Positions 1 through 6,644 of a DNA stretch of 14,958 bases are shown piece by piece. The position numbers and the translations under genes are program-made. Position 1 is the stretch's first letter; every line of letters starts with the position of its first letter. Source of the stretch: Desulfohalobiaceae bacterium (GTDB taxonomy: Bacteria; Desulfobacterota; Desulfovibrionia; Desulfovibrionales; Desulfothermaceae); NCBI GenBank assembly GCA_021737115.1, contig JAIPER010000041.1, positions 1 to 14,958 of the forward strand. Reading direction: 5' to 3'. The notes beneath the pieces were generated by a model that saw only the letters and a list, made by a program, of their open reading frames with translations, did no database searches and had not been told where the DNA came from.

Positions 1-171
1 CCCCGGGTTGCCCTGTCTCGGCTTCAGGGACAGGCCCCTGACCACGAATCCCCCCAGCAGGGACAGGTCCCCGTAGGGCATGAACTCCAGCCCGTAGCCA
101 AAGGTGCCTGAAGCGGTGAGCACCGGATTCTTCAATTCCAGTCCGCCGGCCTTGACGCTCATGTCCATCAT
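1..171 (-). CDS. pyrD: Dihydroorotate dehydrogenase B, catalytic subunit (N-terminal part only)
   Basis: This is the first 57 codons of PyrD; the rest lies beyond the window start. The enzyme oxidises dihydroorotate to orotate with FMN in pyrimidine synthesis. The visible N-terminus carries the family's usual opening: a 'GLELKNPVLTASGTFGYG' stretch, then 'GGFVVRGLSLKPRQGNP', which corresponds to the FMN-site strand and the 'EPRxGNP' turn of class 1B enzymes. Three in-frame ATGs (171, 168, 162) compete for the start. I chose 171 because an AGAG purine tract sits five bases upstream, but 168 is nearly as good. Only 7 nt separate it from the pyrK stop, so the two are almost certainly co-translated. 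The pairing with pyrK supports class 1B, which uses NAD+ through PyrK rather than quinone or fumarate. Confidence 0.93.
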   Translation of the reverse strand, partial: MMDMSVKAGGLELKNPVLTASGTFGYGLEFMPYGDLSLLGGFVVRGLSLKPRQGNPG

Positions 172-178
172 TTTCACT

Positions 179-940
179 CTATAACATGACCTCTTCAGCC
201 CGGAAGACCGGACCCTGGGAGCAGGCCTTGAGGCTGGCCTTGTTTTCACCGGGGACCACGCAGCCGAGGCAGGCCCCTACCCCGCACATCATGACCGTTT
301 CCAGAGAGACCTGGGTCCGGGCCCCGCATCCTTTTGACAATTCCTTGACCATCTTCAAAAACGGAAACGGACCGCAGGCCAGGATCTCGCCTTCTGGGGC
401 GTAGCCCCGGATCTTGAGCCCCAGGACCCTTTTCAGCTCCAGGAGGTCTTCTGCTGACTTGTCCTGGAAGCTCCAGGCCAGGGTCTGTTGCTTGAGCTCC
501 TGAAAGGGGTATCCTTCGAGGTCGTGCCGGTGTCCGAAAATGAGCTCCAGGTTTATGGGAGTCGGATGGCTTTTGATCAGCCCGACAAAGGGAGCCAGCC
601 CCATGCCCCCGGCCAGCAAAAGCAGGGGATTTTCCAGGCCATAATCGAATCCGCGGCCAAGGGGGCCCCAGACATGGACCCGGTCCCCGGGCGCCAGACC
701 GGCCAAAAGCTTCGTCCCGCGGCCCACGACCTGGAAGTAGATGTGCAGCCCCTGCTCATCTAAATCTGCTATGGAAAAGGGTCGGGCCCCAAAAGGATCC
801 GGACCCCAGGAGGACGGCCTGAGCATCACGAACTGACCCGGTGTCCACTCCCAGTTCGGAGACTGGAGCCTGAGGTGGATGAATCGACCGTTGCCGAGTC
901 TGTTCAGCTCAACGACCTGTAGTTCATGGCAAGATGGCAT
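179..940 (-). CDS. pyrK: Dihydroorotate dehydrogenase B electron-transfer subunit
   Basis: PyrK (253 aa) passes electrons from the FMN of PyrD to NAD+ through FAD and a [2Fe-2S] cluster. The order of parts is as expected: a ferredoxin-reductase-like FAD barrel (about 1-100) with the FAD motif RPFSI at 53-57, a NAD-binding half with AGGMGLAP at 110-117 and CGPFP at 189-193, then a C-terminal cluster loop with Cys219, Cys224, Cys227 and Cys240 (C-x4-C-x2-C-x12-C). All four ligands are present. The open frame continues 66 codons upstream, but that part overlaps recN and has no family similarity. The ATG at 940 gives the normal length and is preceded by a weak GAAGA. It starts 25 nt after the recN stop and ends 7 nt before pyrD, so the three genes form an operon. 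Confidence 0.95.
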   Translation of the reverse strand: MPSCHELQVVELNRLGNGRFIHLRLQSPNWEWTPGQFVMLRPSSWGPDPFGARPFSIADLDEQGLHIYFQVVGRGTKLLAGLAPGDRVHVWGPLGRGFDYGLENPLLLLAGGMGLAPFVGLIKSHPTPINLELIFGHRHDLEGYPFQELKQQTLAWSFQDKSAEDLLELKRVLGLKIRGYAPEGEILACGPFPFLKMVKELSKGCGARTQVSLETVMMCGVGACLGCVVPGENKASLKACSQGPVFRAEEVML

Positions 941-965
941 ATATTCTTCAGATATATTTTTCGGT

Positions 966-2591
966 CTATTCAGAAGGCGCGGCTGATCCTTTCCTGCTTT
1001 GTTCCAGGAGCTGCCCGGCCATGACCTGACCCTGTTCCCCACCGCCGGCCATTCTGGAGAGTTCGTCCCTGATTTCTCTCTGGGAAAGCGATCGGCAGCG
1101 GGTAAAGGTCTCGCTGTCCAGGACCTCCTTGTGGACATGGAAGTGGCGATCGGCTCCGGCCGCGAGCTGCGGCCAGTGGGTGATCAGGATGATCTGCTGT
1201 TTCCGGGAGAGTTCGCTGATGCGTTGCCCCACCTGCCCCAGGATGATTCCCCCGATCCCGGCGTCCACCTCGTCAAAGAGCAGGGAGGGCAGCTGGTCAG
1301 CGGCCAGCAAGCCCACCAGGGCCAGGAGAAATCTGGAAAGTTCTCCGCCTGAGGCGATCTTGTCCAGGGGTTGGCTGGCCTGTCCGGGATTGGGAATCCA
1401 CTGCAGCCTGGCCCGCTGTTCAAAGACCCCGGAAAAAATTTCCACCGGGGTAAACTCAAAATTGACCTCGACATCTTTGGAAAATCCGAGGGTCCACAGC
1501 TCTCTCTGCAACTGCCCGGCCAATTTCTTTCCGGCCTGCTCCCGGGCACTGTTCAGGCTGGCCACCGCCTGCTCCAGGTCCTTCCTGGCCTCCTCTTCCC
1601 GGCGTTCCAGTTCCTTTACCTCCAGCTGACTGCGGTCCAGAAAGGAGAGGTTTGCTTCTATTTCTTCCTTGAGGGACATGATCTCCGGCATGGTCCGGTT
1701 CAGCCTGCGCTGCAGTCTGGAGAGGGCAAAGAGCCTGGATTCAATATCTTCCAGCTCCTGTTCACTTCCCCCGGAATCGGGCCGCTGCCTGAGACTCGTA
1801 TCCAGGTCCTGGAAAAATTGCCGGATATCCTCCAGCTGCTCTCCATACTGCGCAAATTCCTCATCACTTAGTGCAAGCCGGCCCAGGCTGTGCTGCAGGC
1901 TGCGGATGTTGTCCAGGAGAGGGGAGTCCGGGTTGTGCAGGATATCCAGGGCGTCCTGGGTATCTTTCCGGATCCGGGCCTGATTCTTCAAGCGGTACTT
2001 CTTCTGCTCGAGCTCTTCCTCCTCCCCAGCCACCGGGGCGACCTGCTCGATCTCTTCAGCCTGATGTTCCAGGAGTTCCCTTTTTTCCTGCAGGTCCCGA
2101 AGCTTCTGGTTCAGTTCCTCTTTTTCCCGGCTGACCTTCTTGATTGCCTGTAAAAGGACATCTTTTTGCTCCAGGATCTGTCTGTCCAGAAAACCGTCCA
2201 GGATTTGCTGATGAAATCCAGGGCTTAACAGCCGCTGCTGGCTGTGCTGGCTGGTGTGGATGATCAGCCTGTTCTTCAGAGAACGGATCTTTTCCTGGGA
2301 GATCAGGTCATCGTTGAGATAGAGCCTGCTCCTGCCGGTCCGGGCGGTGATTTCCCGCCTGAGAAGATATTCCTCTTCAGGCAGGACAAAAACGGCCTCC
2401 ACCCGAGCCTTGTCTTTACCCTGTCTGACCATGTCCGACTGCAGCTTCTCCCCGAGGATGAAATCCAGGGCCCGCAATACGAAAGACTTGCCGGCCCCGC
2501 TTTCTCCGGTGAGTACGTTCAAACCAGGAGCGAACTCTATCTCCAGGTCCTGAATCAAGGCCAGATTTTGGATACGTAAAAATTCAAGCAT
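966..2591 (-). CDS. recN: DNA repair protein RecN
   Basis: RecN (541 aa) is an SMC-like ATPase that acts early in recombinational repair of double-strand breaks. Parts seen: the N-terminal 'MLEFLRIQNLALI' strand, Walker A GESGAGKS at 29-36, a long charged heptad-rich coiled coil about 140-370 broken by a hinge-like region, the ABC signature SGGELSR at 414-420, Walker B LLFDE at 437-441, and an H-loop ITHWPQ near 471. E. coli-type RecN has THLPQ there, so the Trp is a mild deviation. The frame stays open to a TTG at 2681, but that codon overlaps the -35 of a good promoter, and the family begins at the ATG used here. No clear Shine-Dalgarno precedes this ATG. I did not see an E. coli-type LexA box. 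First gene of the recN-pyrK-pyrD operon, divergent from tRNA-Ala. Confidence 0.96.
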   Translation of the reverse strand: MLEFLRIQNLALIQDLEIEFAPGLNVLTGESGAGKSFVLRALDFILGEKLQSDMVRQGKDKARVEAVFVLPEEEYLLRREITARTGRSRLYLNDDLISQEKIRSLKNRLIIHTSQHSQQRLLSPGFHQQILDGFLDRQILEQKDVLLQAIKKVSREKEELNQKLRDLQEKRELLEHQAEEIEQVAPVAGEEEELEQKKYRLKNQARIRKDTQDALDILHNPDSPLLDNIRSLQHSLGRLALSDEEFAQYGEQLEDIRQFFQDLDTSLRQRPDSGGSEQELEDIESRLFALSRLQRRLNRTMPEIMSLKEEIEANLSFLDRSQLEVKELERREEEARKDLEQAVASLNSAREQAGKKLAGQLQRELWTLGFSKDVEVNFEFTPVEIFSGVFEQRARLQWIPNPGQASQPLDKIASGGELSRFLLALVGLLAADQLPSLLFDEVDAGIGGIILGQVGQRISELSRKQQIILITHWPQLAAGADRHFHVHKEVLDSETFTRCRSLSQREIRDELSRMAGGGEQGQVMAGQLLEQSRKGSAAPSE

Positions 2592-2652
2592 GTTAAAACA
2601 AAGTTGTTTCTTTGGTTCGTGACCTTCTGCTGCTGGCTGTCCACGGTCTGGA

Positions 2653-2681
2653 AGTATAGGGCATTCAATGGATTTTTTCAA
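2653..2681 (-). promoter_or_regulatory. Sigma70-type promoter of the recN operon
   Basis: On the minus strand TTGAAA (2676-2681) and TATACT (2653-2658) are separated by exactly 17 bases. This places transcription start near 2646 and leaves a leader of about 55 nt before the recN ATG. It is back-to-back with the tRNA promoter, whose -35 lies 25 bp away. Confidence 0.7.
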
Positions 2682-2705
2682 TTGAAGAAAGAACTCAAAA
2701 AAAGG

Positions 2706-2734
2706 TTGACAAGATTTCGATCTATTGGTTAAAT
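2706..2734 (+). promoter_or_regulatory. Sigma70-type promoter of tRNA-Ala
   Basis: A perfect TTGACA (2706-2711), a 17-base spacer and TTAAAT (2729-2734) lie just before the mature tRNA 5' end at 2746, the spacing expected for a short-leader tRNA transcript. A stable-RNA promoter of this strength fits the gene. Confidence 0.75.
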
Positions 2735-2745
2735 TTTCTTCCTGC

Positions 2746-2821
2746 GGGGCTGTAGCTCAGTTGGGAGAGCGCCTGAATGGCATTCAGGAGGCCGTCGGTT
2801 CAATTCCGTCCAGCTCCACCA
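2746..2821 (+). tRNA. tRNA-Ala (anticodon GGC)
   Basis: The 76-nt cloverleaf is complete with an encoded CCA. Acceptor stem GGGGCTG pairs with CAGCTCC (one G-U), the D arm is GCTC...GAGC with a GG in the loop, the anticodon stem is CCTGA/TCAGG around a 7-base loop ATGGCAT with GGC at 34-36, and the T loop is TTCAATT. The T stem (GTCGG/CCGTC) has one U-U mismatch at the second pair. It decodes GCC and GCU alanine codons. It has its own promoter and is followed at once by a terminator, so it is a single-gene unit. Confidence 0.97.
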
Positions 2822-2828
2822 GAAAAAT

Positions 2829-2866
2829 AAAACCCGGGAGAGTCGTTACTCTTCCGGGTTTTTATT
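2829..2866 (+). terminator. Bidirectional Rho-independent terminator between tRNA-Ala and the CPBP protease gene
   Basis: A 12-bp stem (2831-2842 with 2849-2860, one G-U pair, extendable by two A-T pairs) with loop TCGTTA is followed by TTTTTATT on plus. On minus the other side reads TTTTATTTTT after the same stem. It can therefore end both the tRNA transcript and the converging protease transcript. Confidence 0.85.
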
Positions 2867-2916
2867 CTGCTTTCGTGTGAAATTGCGTTTCATCCGATTG
2901 ATCCGGACAGGATCAT

Positions 2917-3621
2917 TCATGTTCCTCCAGCCAGGGAGGAGGCCGCGCCCATGGCCAAGCCGTTGACCAGGATGTGCAGGATAACGGCCGGCCAGACGGA
3001 GCCGCTGCGCTGATAGAGATGGGCAAACACCAGCCCCAGCAGGAAAATGGGCGGCATGGCCAACGGACGCAGATGGATCAGGGCGAAAAGCGCCGCACTG
3101 GTAAGCATGGCCGTCTTCCAACCGTAGCCCTTCTTCAGGCCTGCAAACACGAACCCCCTGAAAAAAATCTCTTCGACCAAGGGGGCTACGACTACTCCTC
3201 CGAAGACGAGCGGCCACGGTGAGGCGGCCTGCTCGAACACCCTTTCCAGATCCAGCTGCATTGTCAGTCCGTACCTGGACAGGATGCTGCTGTAGAGCAT
3301 ATTGAACCCAAAGACCAGGACCAGGAGCCCGATTCCGAGTCCAAGAACGGCGGGTCTGAATCTTGTCAGGCCCAGCTGAGACCAGCCGGCCCGGTACTTG
3401 TGGAAAGTGAACCACCACACCGGCAGCAGCAGGGGGAGTTCGAGGACGCTTATCAGCAGCCCCGGGTTCACGTCCAGCCGAATGATCCGGACAAGCATAA
3501 CCAGAGCGAAGGCCAGTCCGGCCCATATCACCAGGCAACCCACCCCGGCCCAGGTATCGCGGACCGACCACGGAACCGTTGACCAGGGGGTGTTTTTGTC
3601 TTGGGACCTTGCGTTTTTCAC
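2917..3621 (-). CDS. CPBP-family (CAAX/Abi-type) intramembrane metalloprotease
   Basis: This 234-aa polytopic membrane protein has hydrophobic segments at about 27-44, 55-71, 91-109, 138-150, 173-183 and 190-203. The three CPBP catalytic motifs are in order: EExxxR (Glu150-Glu151, Arg155, in VEEIFFRGF), FxxxH (His183 in FALIH) and HxxxN (His216, Asn220 in HILVN). These residues form the glutamate/histidine active site of the family, which cleaves within or next to the membrane. The substrate cannot be told from sequence. The start is GTG at 3621, chosen because AAGGAG (3628-3633) sits six bases upstream; a TTG at 3645 lacks such a site. It stands alone, convergent with tRNA-Ala and divergent from the nitroreductase gene. 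Bacterial members serve peptide maturation, bacteriocin immunity or envelope roles; nothing here chooses among them. Confidence 0.9.
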   Translation of the reverse strand: MKNARSQDKNTPWSTVPWSVRDTWAGVGCLVIWAGLAFALVMLVRIIRLDVNPGLLISVLELPLLLPVWWFTFHKYRAGWSQLGLTRFRPAVLGLGIGLLVLVFGFNMLYSSILSRYGLTMQLDLERVFEQAASPWPLVFGGVVVAPLVEEIFFRGFVFAGLKKGYGWKTAMLTSAALFALIHLRPLAMPPIFLLGLVFAHLYQRSGSVWPAVILHILVNGLAMGAASSLAGGT

Positions 3622-3694
3622 GAAAAGCTCCTTCGAATTCTGCAAAATTACAGGACAGAGTCACCCATTCCCGAGCCCCTGTCAAGAAACCTGA

Positions 3695-3780
3695 AATAGG
3701 GTCACACTTTCTTTCTTTGTCTTTTGCCCATCTTCCTCTTGACTTTTTGTCTATGCCTGATAGGCTTGGCTGACCCTATT
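3695..3780. repeat. 86-bp segment bounded by perfect 10-bp inverted repeats
   Basis: AATAGGGTCA at 3695-3704 and TGACCCTATT at 3771-3780 are exact reverse complements. They enclose a pyrimidine-rich 66-bp interior (CTTTCTTTCTTTG and TCTTCCTCTTGAC). It lies between the divergent protease and nitroreductase genes. From memory, AATAGGGTCA-like ends followed by pyrimidine runs occur near IS200-like/RAYT transposase genes in proteobacteria, so this may be a small non-autonomous relic. No clear target duplication is seen. A paired operator is the alternative. Confidence 0.5.
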
Positions 3781-3805
3781 GTGATAAATCCCGTACCAAT
3801 ATAAT
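3779..3805 (+). promoter_or_regulatory. Candidate promoter of the nitroreductase gene
   Basis: A perfect TATAAT at 3800-3805 lies 31 bp before the start codon. The only -35-like hexamer at usable distance is TTGTGA at 3779-3784, with a short 15-base spacer. The -10 is convincing; the -35 is weak. The -35 overlaps the edge of the 86-bp inverted-repeat segment. Confidence 0.45.
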
Positions 3806-3836
3806 GCATCAATAAACCAGCCGATGCGGAGGGCGT

Positions 3837-4412
3837 ATGATCAAGGACCTTATCCATGCCAATCGGAGTTACCGACGCTTTGACCAGGAGGTCGAGGTCG
3901 ATGTCGGCATCTTGCGTGAACTCGTCGACCTGGCCAGACATTCCGCCTCTGGTGGAAATCTTCAATCTCTGAAATACATCTTATCCTCTGATCAAAAGAC
4001 CAACTCCTTCATTTTTAAACGTCTGGCCTGGGCAGCGGCCCTCAAGGACTGGCCCGGTCCGGATGAAGGGGAAAGGCCGGGGGCATACATTGTCATCCTC
4101 GGAGATACCGGCATCAACAAAGATTTTTTCTGCGATCACGGGATTGCCTGCCAAAGCATGCTCTTGGGAGCGGTGGAGAAAGGGTTGGGAGGTTGCATTC
4201 TCGGTTCCATCAACCGGGATGGGCTGCGCAAGGACCTGGACATCGAGGAACGCTTTCAGATCCTGCTGGTCCTGGCCCTGGGCAAACCCAGAGAAACGGT
4301 CAAGGTGGAATATATCGGGCCTGAAGGCGATATCAAGTACTGGCGGGACGAATCCGGGGTCCATCATGTCCCCAAGAGACCTCTGGAGGAGATCATTGTC
4401 AAGGAATATTAG
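3837..4412 (+). CDS. Nitroreductase-family FMN-dependent oxidoreductase
   Basis: This 191-aa protein is a compact member of the nitroreductase fold, whose members use FMN and NAD(P)H to reduce nitro compounds, quinones or other acceptors. The FMN phosphate motif RSYRRF is at 10-15, the ASGGNLQS loop with Asn41 lies at 37-44, GGCILGSIN at 118-126 is the second FMN contact, and ALGKP at 147-151 ends the core. At 191 aa it sits near the lower end of the family and lacks a long insertion, which suggests a small subgroup rather than NfsA/NfsB. The start ATG follows GGAGGG (3828-3833) at three bases. It is a single gene with its own TATAAT upstream. The substrate is unknown and the cytoplasmic location is assumed from the lack of a signal peptide. 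Confidence 0.88.
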   Translation: MIKDLIHANRSYRRFDQEVEVDVGILRELVDLARHSASGGNLQSLKYILSSDQKTNSFIFKRLAWAAALKDWPGPDEGERPGAYIVILGDTGINKDFFCDHGIACQSMLLGAVEKGLGGCILGSINRDGLRKDLDIEERFQILLVLALGKPRETVKVEYIGPEGDIKYWRDESGVHHVPKRPLEEIIVKEY

Positions 4413-4488
4413 TGCCTTTCGCGTAATTCTGTGCCATGAAAAACAAGAAATTCTGTTAACCTAAACCATCACGATCTTGAAGCAAATT

Positions 4489-4523
4489 ACAAATATTTGT
4501 GATTTGGCTTGCCCCGTTATATT
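4489..4523 (+). promoter_or_regulatory. Candidate promoter with a 12-bp palindromic operator upstream of the helix-turn-helix gene
   Basis: ACAAATATTTGT (4489-4500) is a perfect 12-bp palindrome. It overlaps TTGTGA (4497-4502), which with TATATT (4518-4523) gives a 15-base-spaced promoter-like pair about 125 nt before the downstream start codon. The overlap of palindrome and -35 is a common repressor layout. The short spacer makes the promoter call tentative. Confidence 0.35.
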
Positions 4524-4582
4524 TCTTCCATGTAACTGGGGTGCTTAGGATTTGGAATTTCATGTTCTATTCAATTTGGGTT

Positions 4583-4597
4583 GCGGGCGAAGCCCGC
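4583..4597 (+). other. GC-rich hairpin in the leader of the helix-turn-helix gene
   Basis: GCGGGC (4583-4588) and GCCCGC (4592-4597) form a 6-bp all-GC stem with a GAA loop, followed by TTTGGTTT. It could stop read-through from the nitroreductase gene or act as a weak attenuator in the leader of the next gene. The stem is short and the T run is broken, so this is uncertain. Confidence 0.4.
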
Positions 4598-4647
4598 TTT
4601 GGTTTATCCCTTTTCCAAGATTCAATTTCTTTTTGCAAGGAAAACTT

Positions 4648-5283
4648 ATGATCAAGCAGTTCAAGACCCTTGAAAAATTGGCCCAGGCAATCGTCAAAGC
4701 TGATCCAAGAGTTATCGAGGTCATCATCCATCAAGACACTCCAAATTCACCGCTTGCCTCGGATGAAGTCTTTCTGGTTTGTTACCTGAATCATTATGGC
4801 ATAACCAACGACTTAACCGTGTATGAAGAAGAGGCCTTTTCCTGGGGTATCGATATCTACGAAAAAGTGGCCGGACGCATCGCGGAACTCGGCTTATCAG
4901 AAAAAGAAATCATCATCACCCCCTTCAATTTCGATCTGCACCGGCAGAATGAATATGGTAAATATTTTCGAAGCCTCTTTATTCAAGACGGCTATGAACC
5001 GATCCTGAGCATTGCCGACCGCGAACTGAAAAAACGGGAACAGGATTTTGGTGAAGAAATTGAAGCCTATGATACAGGCCTGGATGAAAGCGACGACTCC
5101 CTGCCGGCTGAAAAAGAAGCAGGCAGGGATTATTCTGTTTCCGAAGTGGTCGAGGCCACCGGGATAAACAAACGGACCCTGCAGGGATATTTAAAGACCG
5201 GAAAACTGCAAGGGTACAAGAAGGGCAACCGCTGGTATATACCCGAAACGGAACTGGAAAAGTTCCAGGGAATAACCGCCTGA
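4648..5283 (+). CDS. Unrecognised protein with C-terminal excisionase/MerR-like helix-turn-helix
   Basis: I do not recognise the first three quarters of this 211-aa protein. Residues 1-130 look like a compact alpha/beta domain, with alternating hydrophobic strands such as RVIEVIIHQD and EVFLVCYLN and a segment EKEIIITPFNFDLH. Residues 131-160 are an acidic, probably flexible linker rich in Glu and Asp. Residues 161-208 match the winged helix-turn-helix of excisionase/HTH_17 proteins: SVSEVVEATGINKRTLQGYLKTGKL, then a KKGNRWYIPE wing and TELEKF. The likely role is therefore DNA binding controlled by, or tethered to, an unknown N-terminal domain. The start ATG follows AAGGA (4638-4642) at five bases; the longer frame to 4552 has no support. 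No integrase or phage gene is next to it, so a true excisionase role is unlikely. Confidence 0.72.
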   Translation: MIKQFKTLEKLAQAIVKADPRVIEVIIHQDTPNSPLASDEVFLVCYLNHYGITNDLTVYEEEAFSWGIDIYEKVAGRIAELGLSEKEIIITPFNFDLHRQNEYGKYFRSLFIQDGYEPILSIADRELKKREQDFGEEIEAYDTGLDESDDSLPAEKEAGRDYSVSEVVEATGINKRTLQGYLKTGKLQGYKKGNRWYIPETELEKFQGITA

Positions 5284-5403
5284 TATAGAATTTTAGGTTT
5301 TGGATTGTTAAGACAAAGAATAAGACCGGTTATCTGGCAGAAATCCAAAAACTTTTTCTTAAAGGCTATAGCGGTCGGAGGCAACTGTCCAGACCCGGGC
5401 ATC

Positions 5404-6300
5404 TCAGGGCTGCGCATGGCGGGTAACCGCAAAGAACTGCTGCAGACCTATCCCGGCCATGATGAGGATCAGTCCGATGACGGTACTGGGCAGGATGGTC
5501 TCCCCCACCAGAAAATGGATGAGGATCAGGGACAGAAAAGGGGAGAGGTAGATGAAGATACTCACCTGGAGAGCCGTCCTGGAAAGCTTCAGGGCCGTGC
5601 CCCAGAGCACGAAGGTCACGCCCATTTCGAAAAAACCGACATAGACGGCCCCGGCCAGTCCGGCAGGTCTCGGCAGGGAAAATCCCGGGCCAAAGAACAT
5701 GACCAGCCCGGTGAACAGGGACCCGAAGCAGAAGTTCAGGAAAAGGCGACAGGCCGGATCCATGGGATCCCTGGTGTTGAAGATCCAGTACAGGGCCCAG
5801 ATAACCGTGCTTCCCAGGGCCAGGACAACGCCCAGAGGGCTGGAGAATTGAAGGGCCGTCCAATCACCGCGGACCGAGATCCAGAAGACCCCGCTGTAAC
5901 TCAGGCCCAGGGCGGCCAGGTCCCAGGGTTTGAGCCTCTGCTTCAACAAGGGAACAGACAACAGGGACAGGGTAATGGCCCAGGTGTAGTTCAAGGGTTG
6001 GGCCTCCTGAGCCGGTAGCAGGTCATAGGCCTTGAACAGGACCAGATAATAGGCAAAGGGGTTCAGAAAACCGAGCCCCAGGGAGAGGTGGATATCTCTG
6101 CGGGTCAGTTCTTTCAAATGAACAAGCTTGTTCCGGATGAGGATGATGCAGCCCAGAACAGCCACCGAGGCCAGGCAGGAGAAAAACAACAATTGCACAA
6201 CAGCCAGGTGGCGCAGGGAGATTTTAAAGGCCGAAGCCACCGTGGACCAGATGAGGACAGTAGCGAGGGCCAAGAGGGTGGCTTTGGACTGCTGCTTCAT
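5404..6300 (-). CDS. EamA/DMT-superfamily transporter (RhaT/YdcZ-like permease)
   Basis: This 298-aa inner-membrane protein shows the duplicated five-helix layout of the EamA family, with about ten transmembrane segments. The first repeat spans about 7-142, opening with LLALATVLIWSTVASAFK. The second spans about 155-290 and ends with the characteristic YLSPFLSLILIHFLVGE and GLILIMAGIG pair. The length is typical of the family. Such proteins are drug/metabolite exporters or importers, often of amino acids or related compounds, and sequence alone does not give the substrate. The start ATG has only a weak AGG upstream. It is a single gene, convergent with the helix-turn-helix gene (120-nt gap without an obvious terminator) and preceded on its 5' side by the gene-free repeat region. 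Confidence 0.9.
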   Translation of the reverse strand: MKQQSKATLLALATVLIWSTVASAFKISLRHLAVVQLLFFSCLASVAVLGCIILIRNKLVHLKELTRRDIHLSLGLGFLNPFAYYLVLFKAYDLLPAQEAQPLNYTWAITLSLLSVPLLKQRLKPWDLAALGLSYSGVFWISVRGDWTALQFSSPLGVVLALGSTVIWALYWIFNTRDPMDPACRLFLNFCFGSLFTGLVMFFGPGFSLPRPAGLAGAVYVGFFEMGVTFVLWGTALKLSRTALQVSIFIYLSPFLSLILIHFLVGETILPSTVIGLILIMAGIGLQQFFAVTRHAQP

Positions 6301-6334
6301 GGACCTGTATCAAGGTTGTATTGACTGTATCTTG

Positions 6335-6371
6335 AGGTTTCAAGTGTCAGCCTTGCATCTGGCAGGCCTCA
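6335..6371 (+). repeat. Left copy of a 37-bp repeat, inverted relative to 7109-7145
   Basis: Read on plus, AGGTTTC-N2-GTGTCAGCC and TCTGGCAGG match the reverse complement of 7109-7145 at 31 of 37 positions by hand alignment. This copy is degenerate: its internal stem is broken (TTGCATCTGGCAGGCCT), whereas the other copy is a perfect hairpin. It starts 35 bp upstream of the transporter start codon. Confidence 0.6.
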
Positions 6372-6392
6372 TATGAAACTGATTTTTCTTTC

Positions 6393-6462
6393 TCCGTCAC
6401 CCCGGCGTAGGCCAGGGTCCAGCTTTTTAAGCCTGGATTCCGGCCTTCGCCGGAATGACGGA
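6393..6462. repeat. REP-like 70-bp imperfect palindrome
   Basis: The ends TCCGTCA (6393-6399) and TGACGGA (6456-6462) are exact inverses. The arms continue to pair through CCGGCG..AGGCC against GGCCTTCGCCGG and on to GTCCAG/CTGGAT, leaving a short T-rich loop. From memory, GTCATTCCGGCGAAGGCCGGAATCC-type words are widely scattered in proteobacterial genomes as extragenic palindromes; this copy fits that type. It is not placed to serve as a terminator for a neighbouring gene. Confidence 0.65.
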
Positions 6463-6644
6463 GGGGGTGACCAAAATTTTCTTTTTGGATCAAACTGTGC
6501 GGCTGCGGCCAGCGGCAGGGCTGATATATGACTATCAAATATTTATTACAATATACATGCATGCAGGCACAATAAAGCTCAAGCCCACAGCTGCCAGCTT
6601 GATCGAGGAAGAAACTTCAATTTGAGTCTATGGCACTCTCTTTA

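Noticed and set aside
941..1138. Longer pyrK starting inside recN
   Set aside because: The extension overlaps the recN coding region in another frame and reads as an out-of-frame translation; the ATG at 940 gives the normal protein.
2592..2681. Longer recN using the TTG at 2681
   Set aside because: The extra 30 residues have no family match, the TTG overlaps the -35 of a good promoter, and no ribosome-binding site precedes it.
2592..2745. LexA operator controlling recN
   Set aside because: I looked for CTGT-N8-ACAG-type palindromes and found none; other lineage-specific LexA motifs cannot be excluded.
3622..3645. TTG start for the CPBP protease at 3645
   Set aside because: The GTG at 3621 has AAGGAG six bases upstream, and the additional eight residues carry no domain.
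3680..3685. TTGACA on minus as -35 of the protease gene
   Set aside because: At 17 bases downstream the hexamer is GACTCT, a poor -10, and the nearest better one is about 27 bases away.
3782..3790. DnaA box at TGTGATAAA
   Set aside because: It lacks one base of the TGTGGATAA consensus and is isolated.
5305..6018. 237-codon open frame on plus, opposite the EamA gene
   Set aside because: Highly polar, Gly/Gln/Asp-rich composition typical of the antisense of a membrane protein gene, with no ribosome-binding site.
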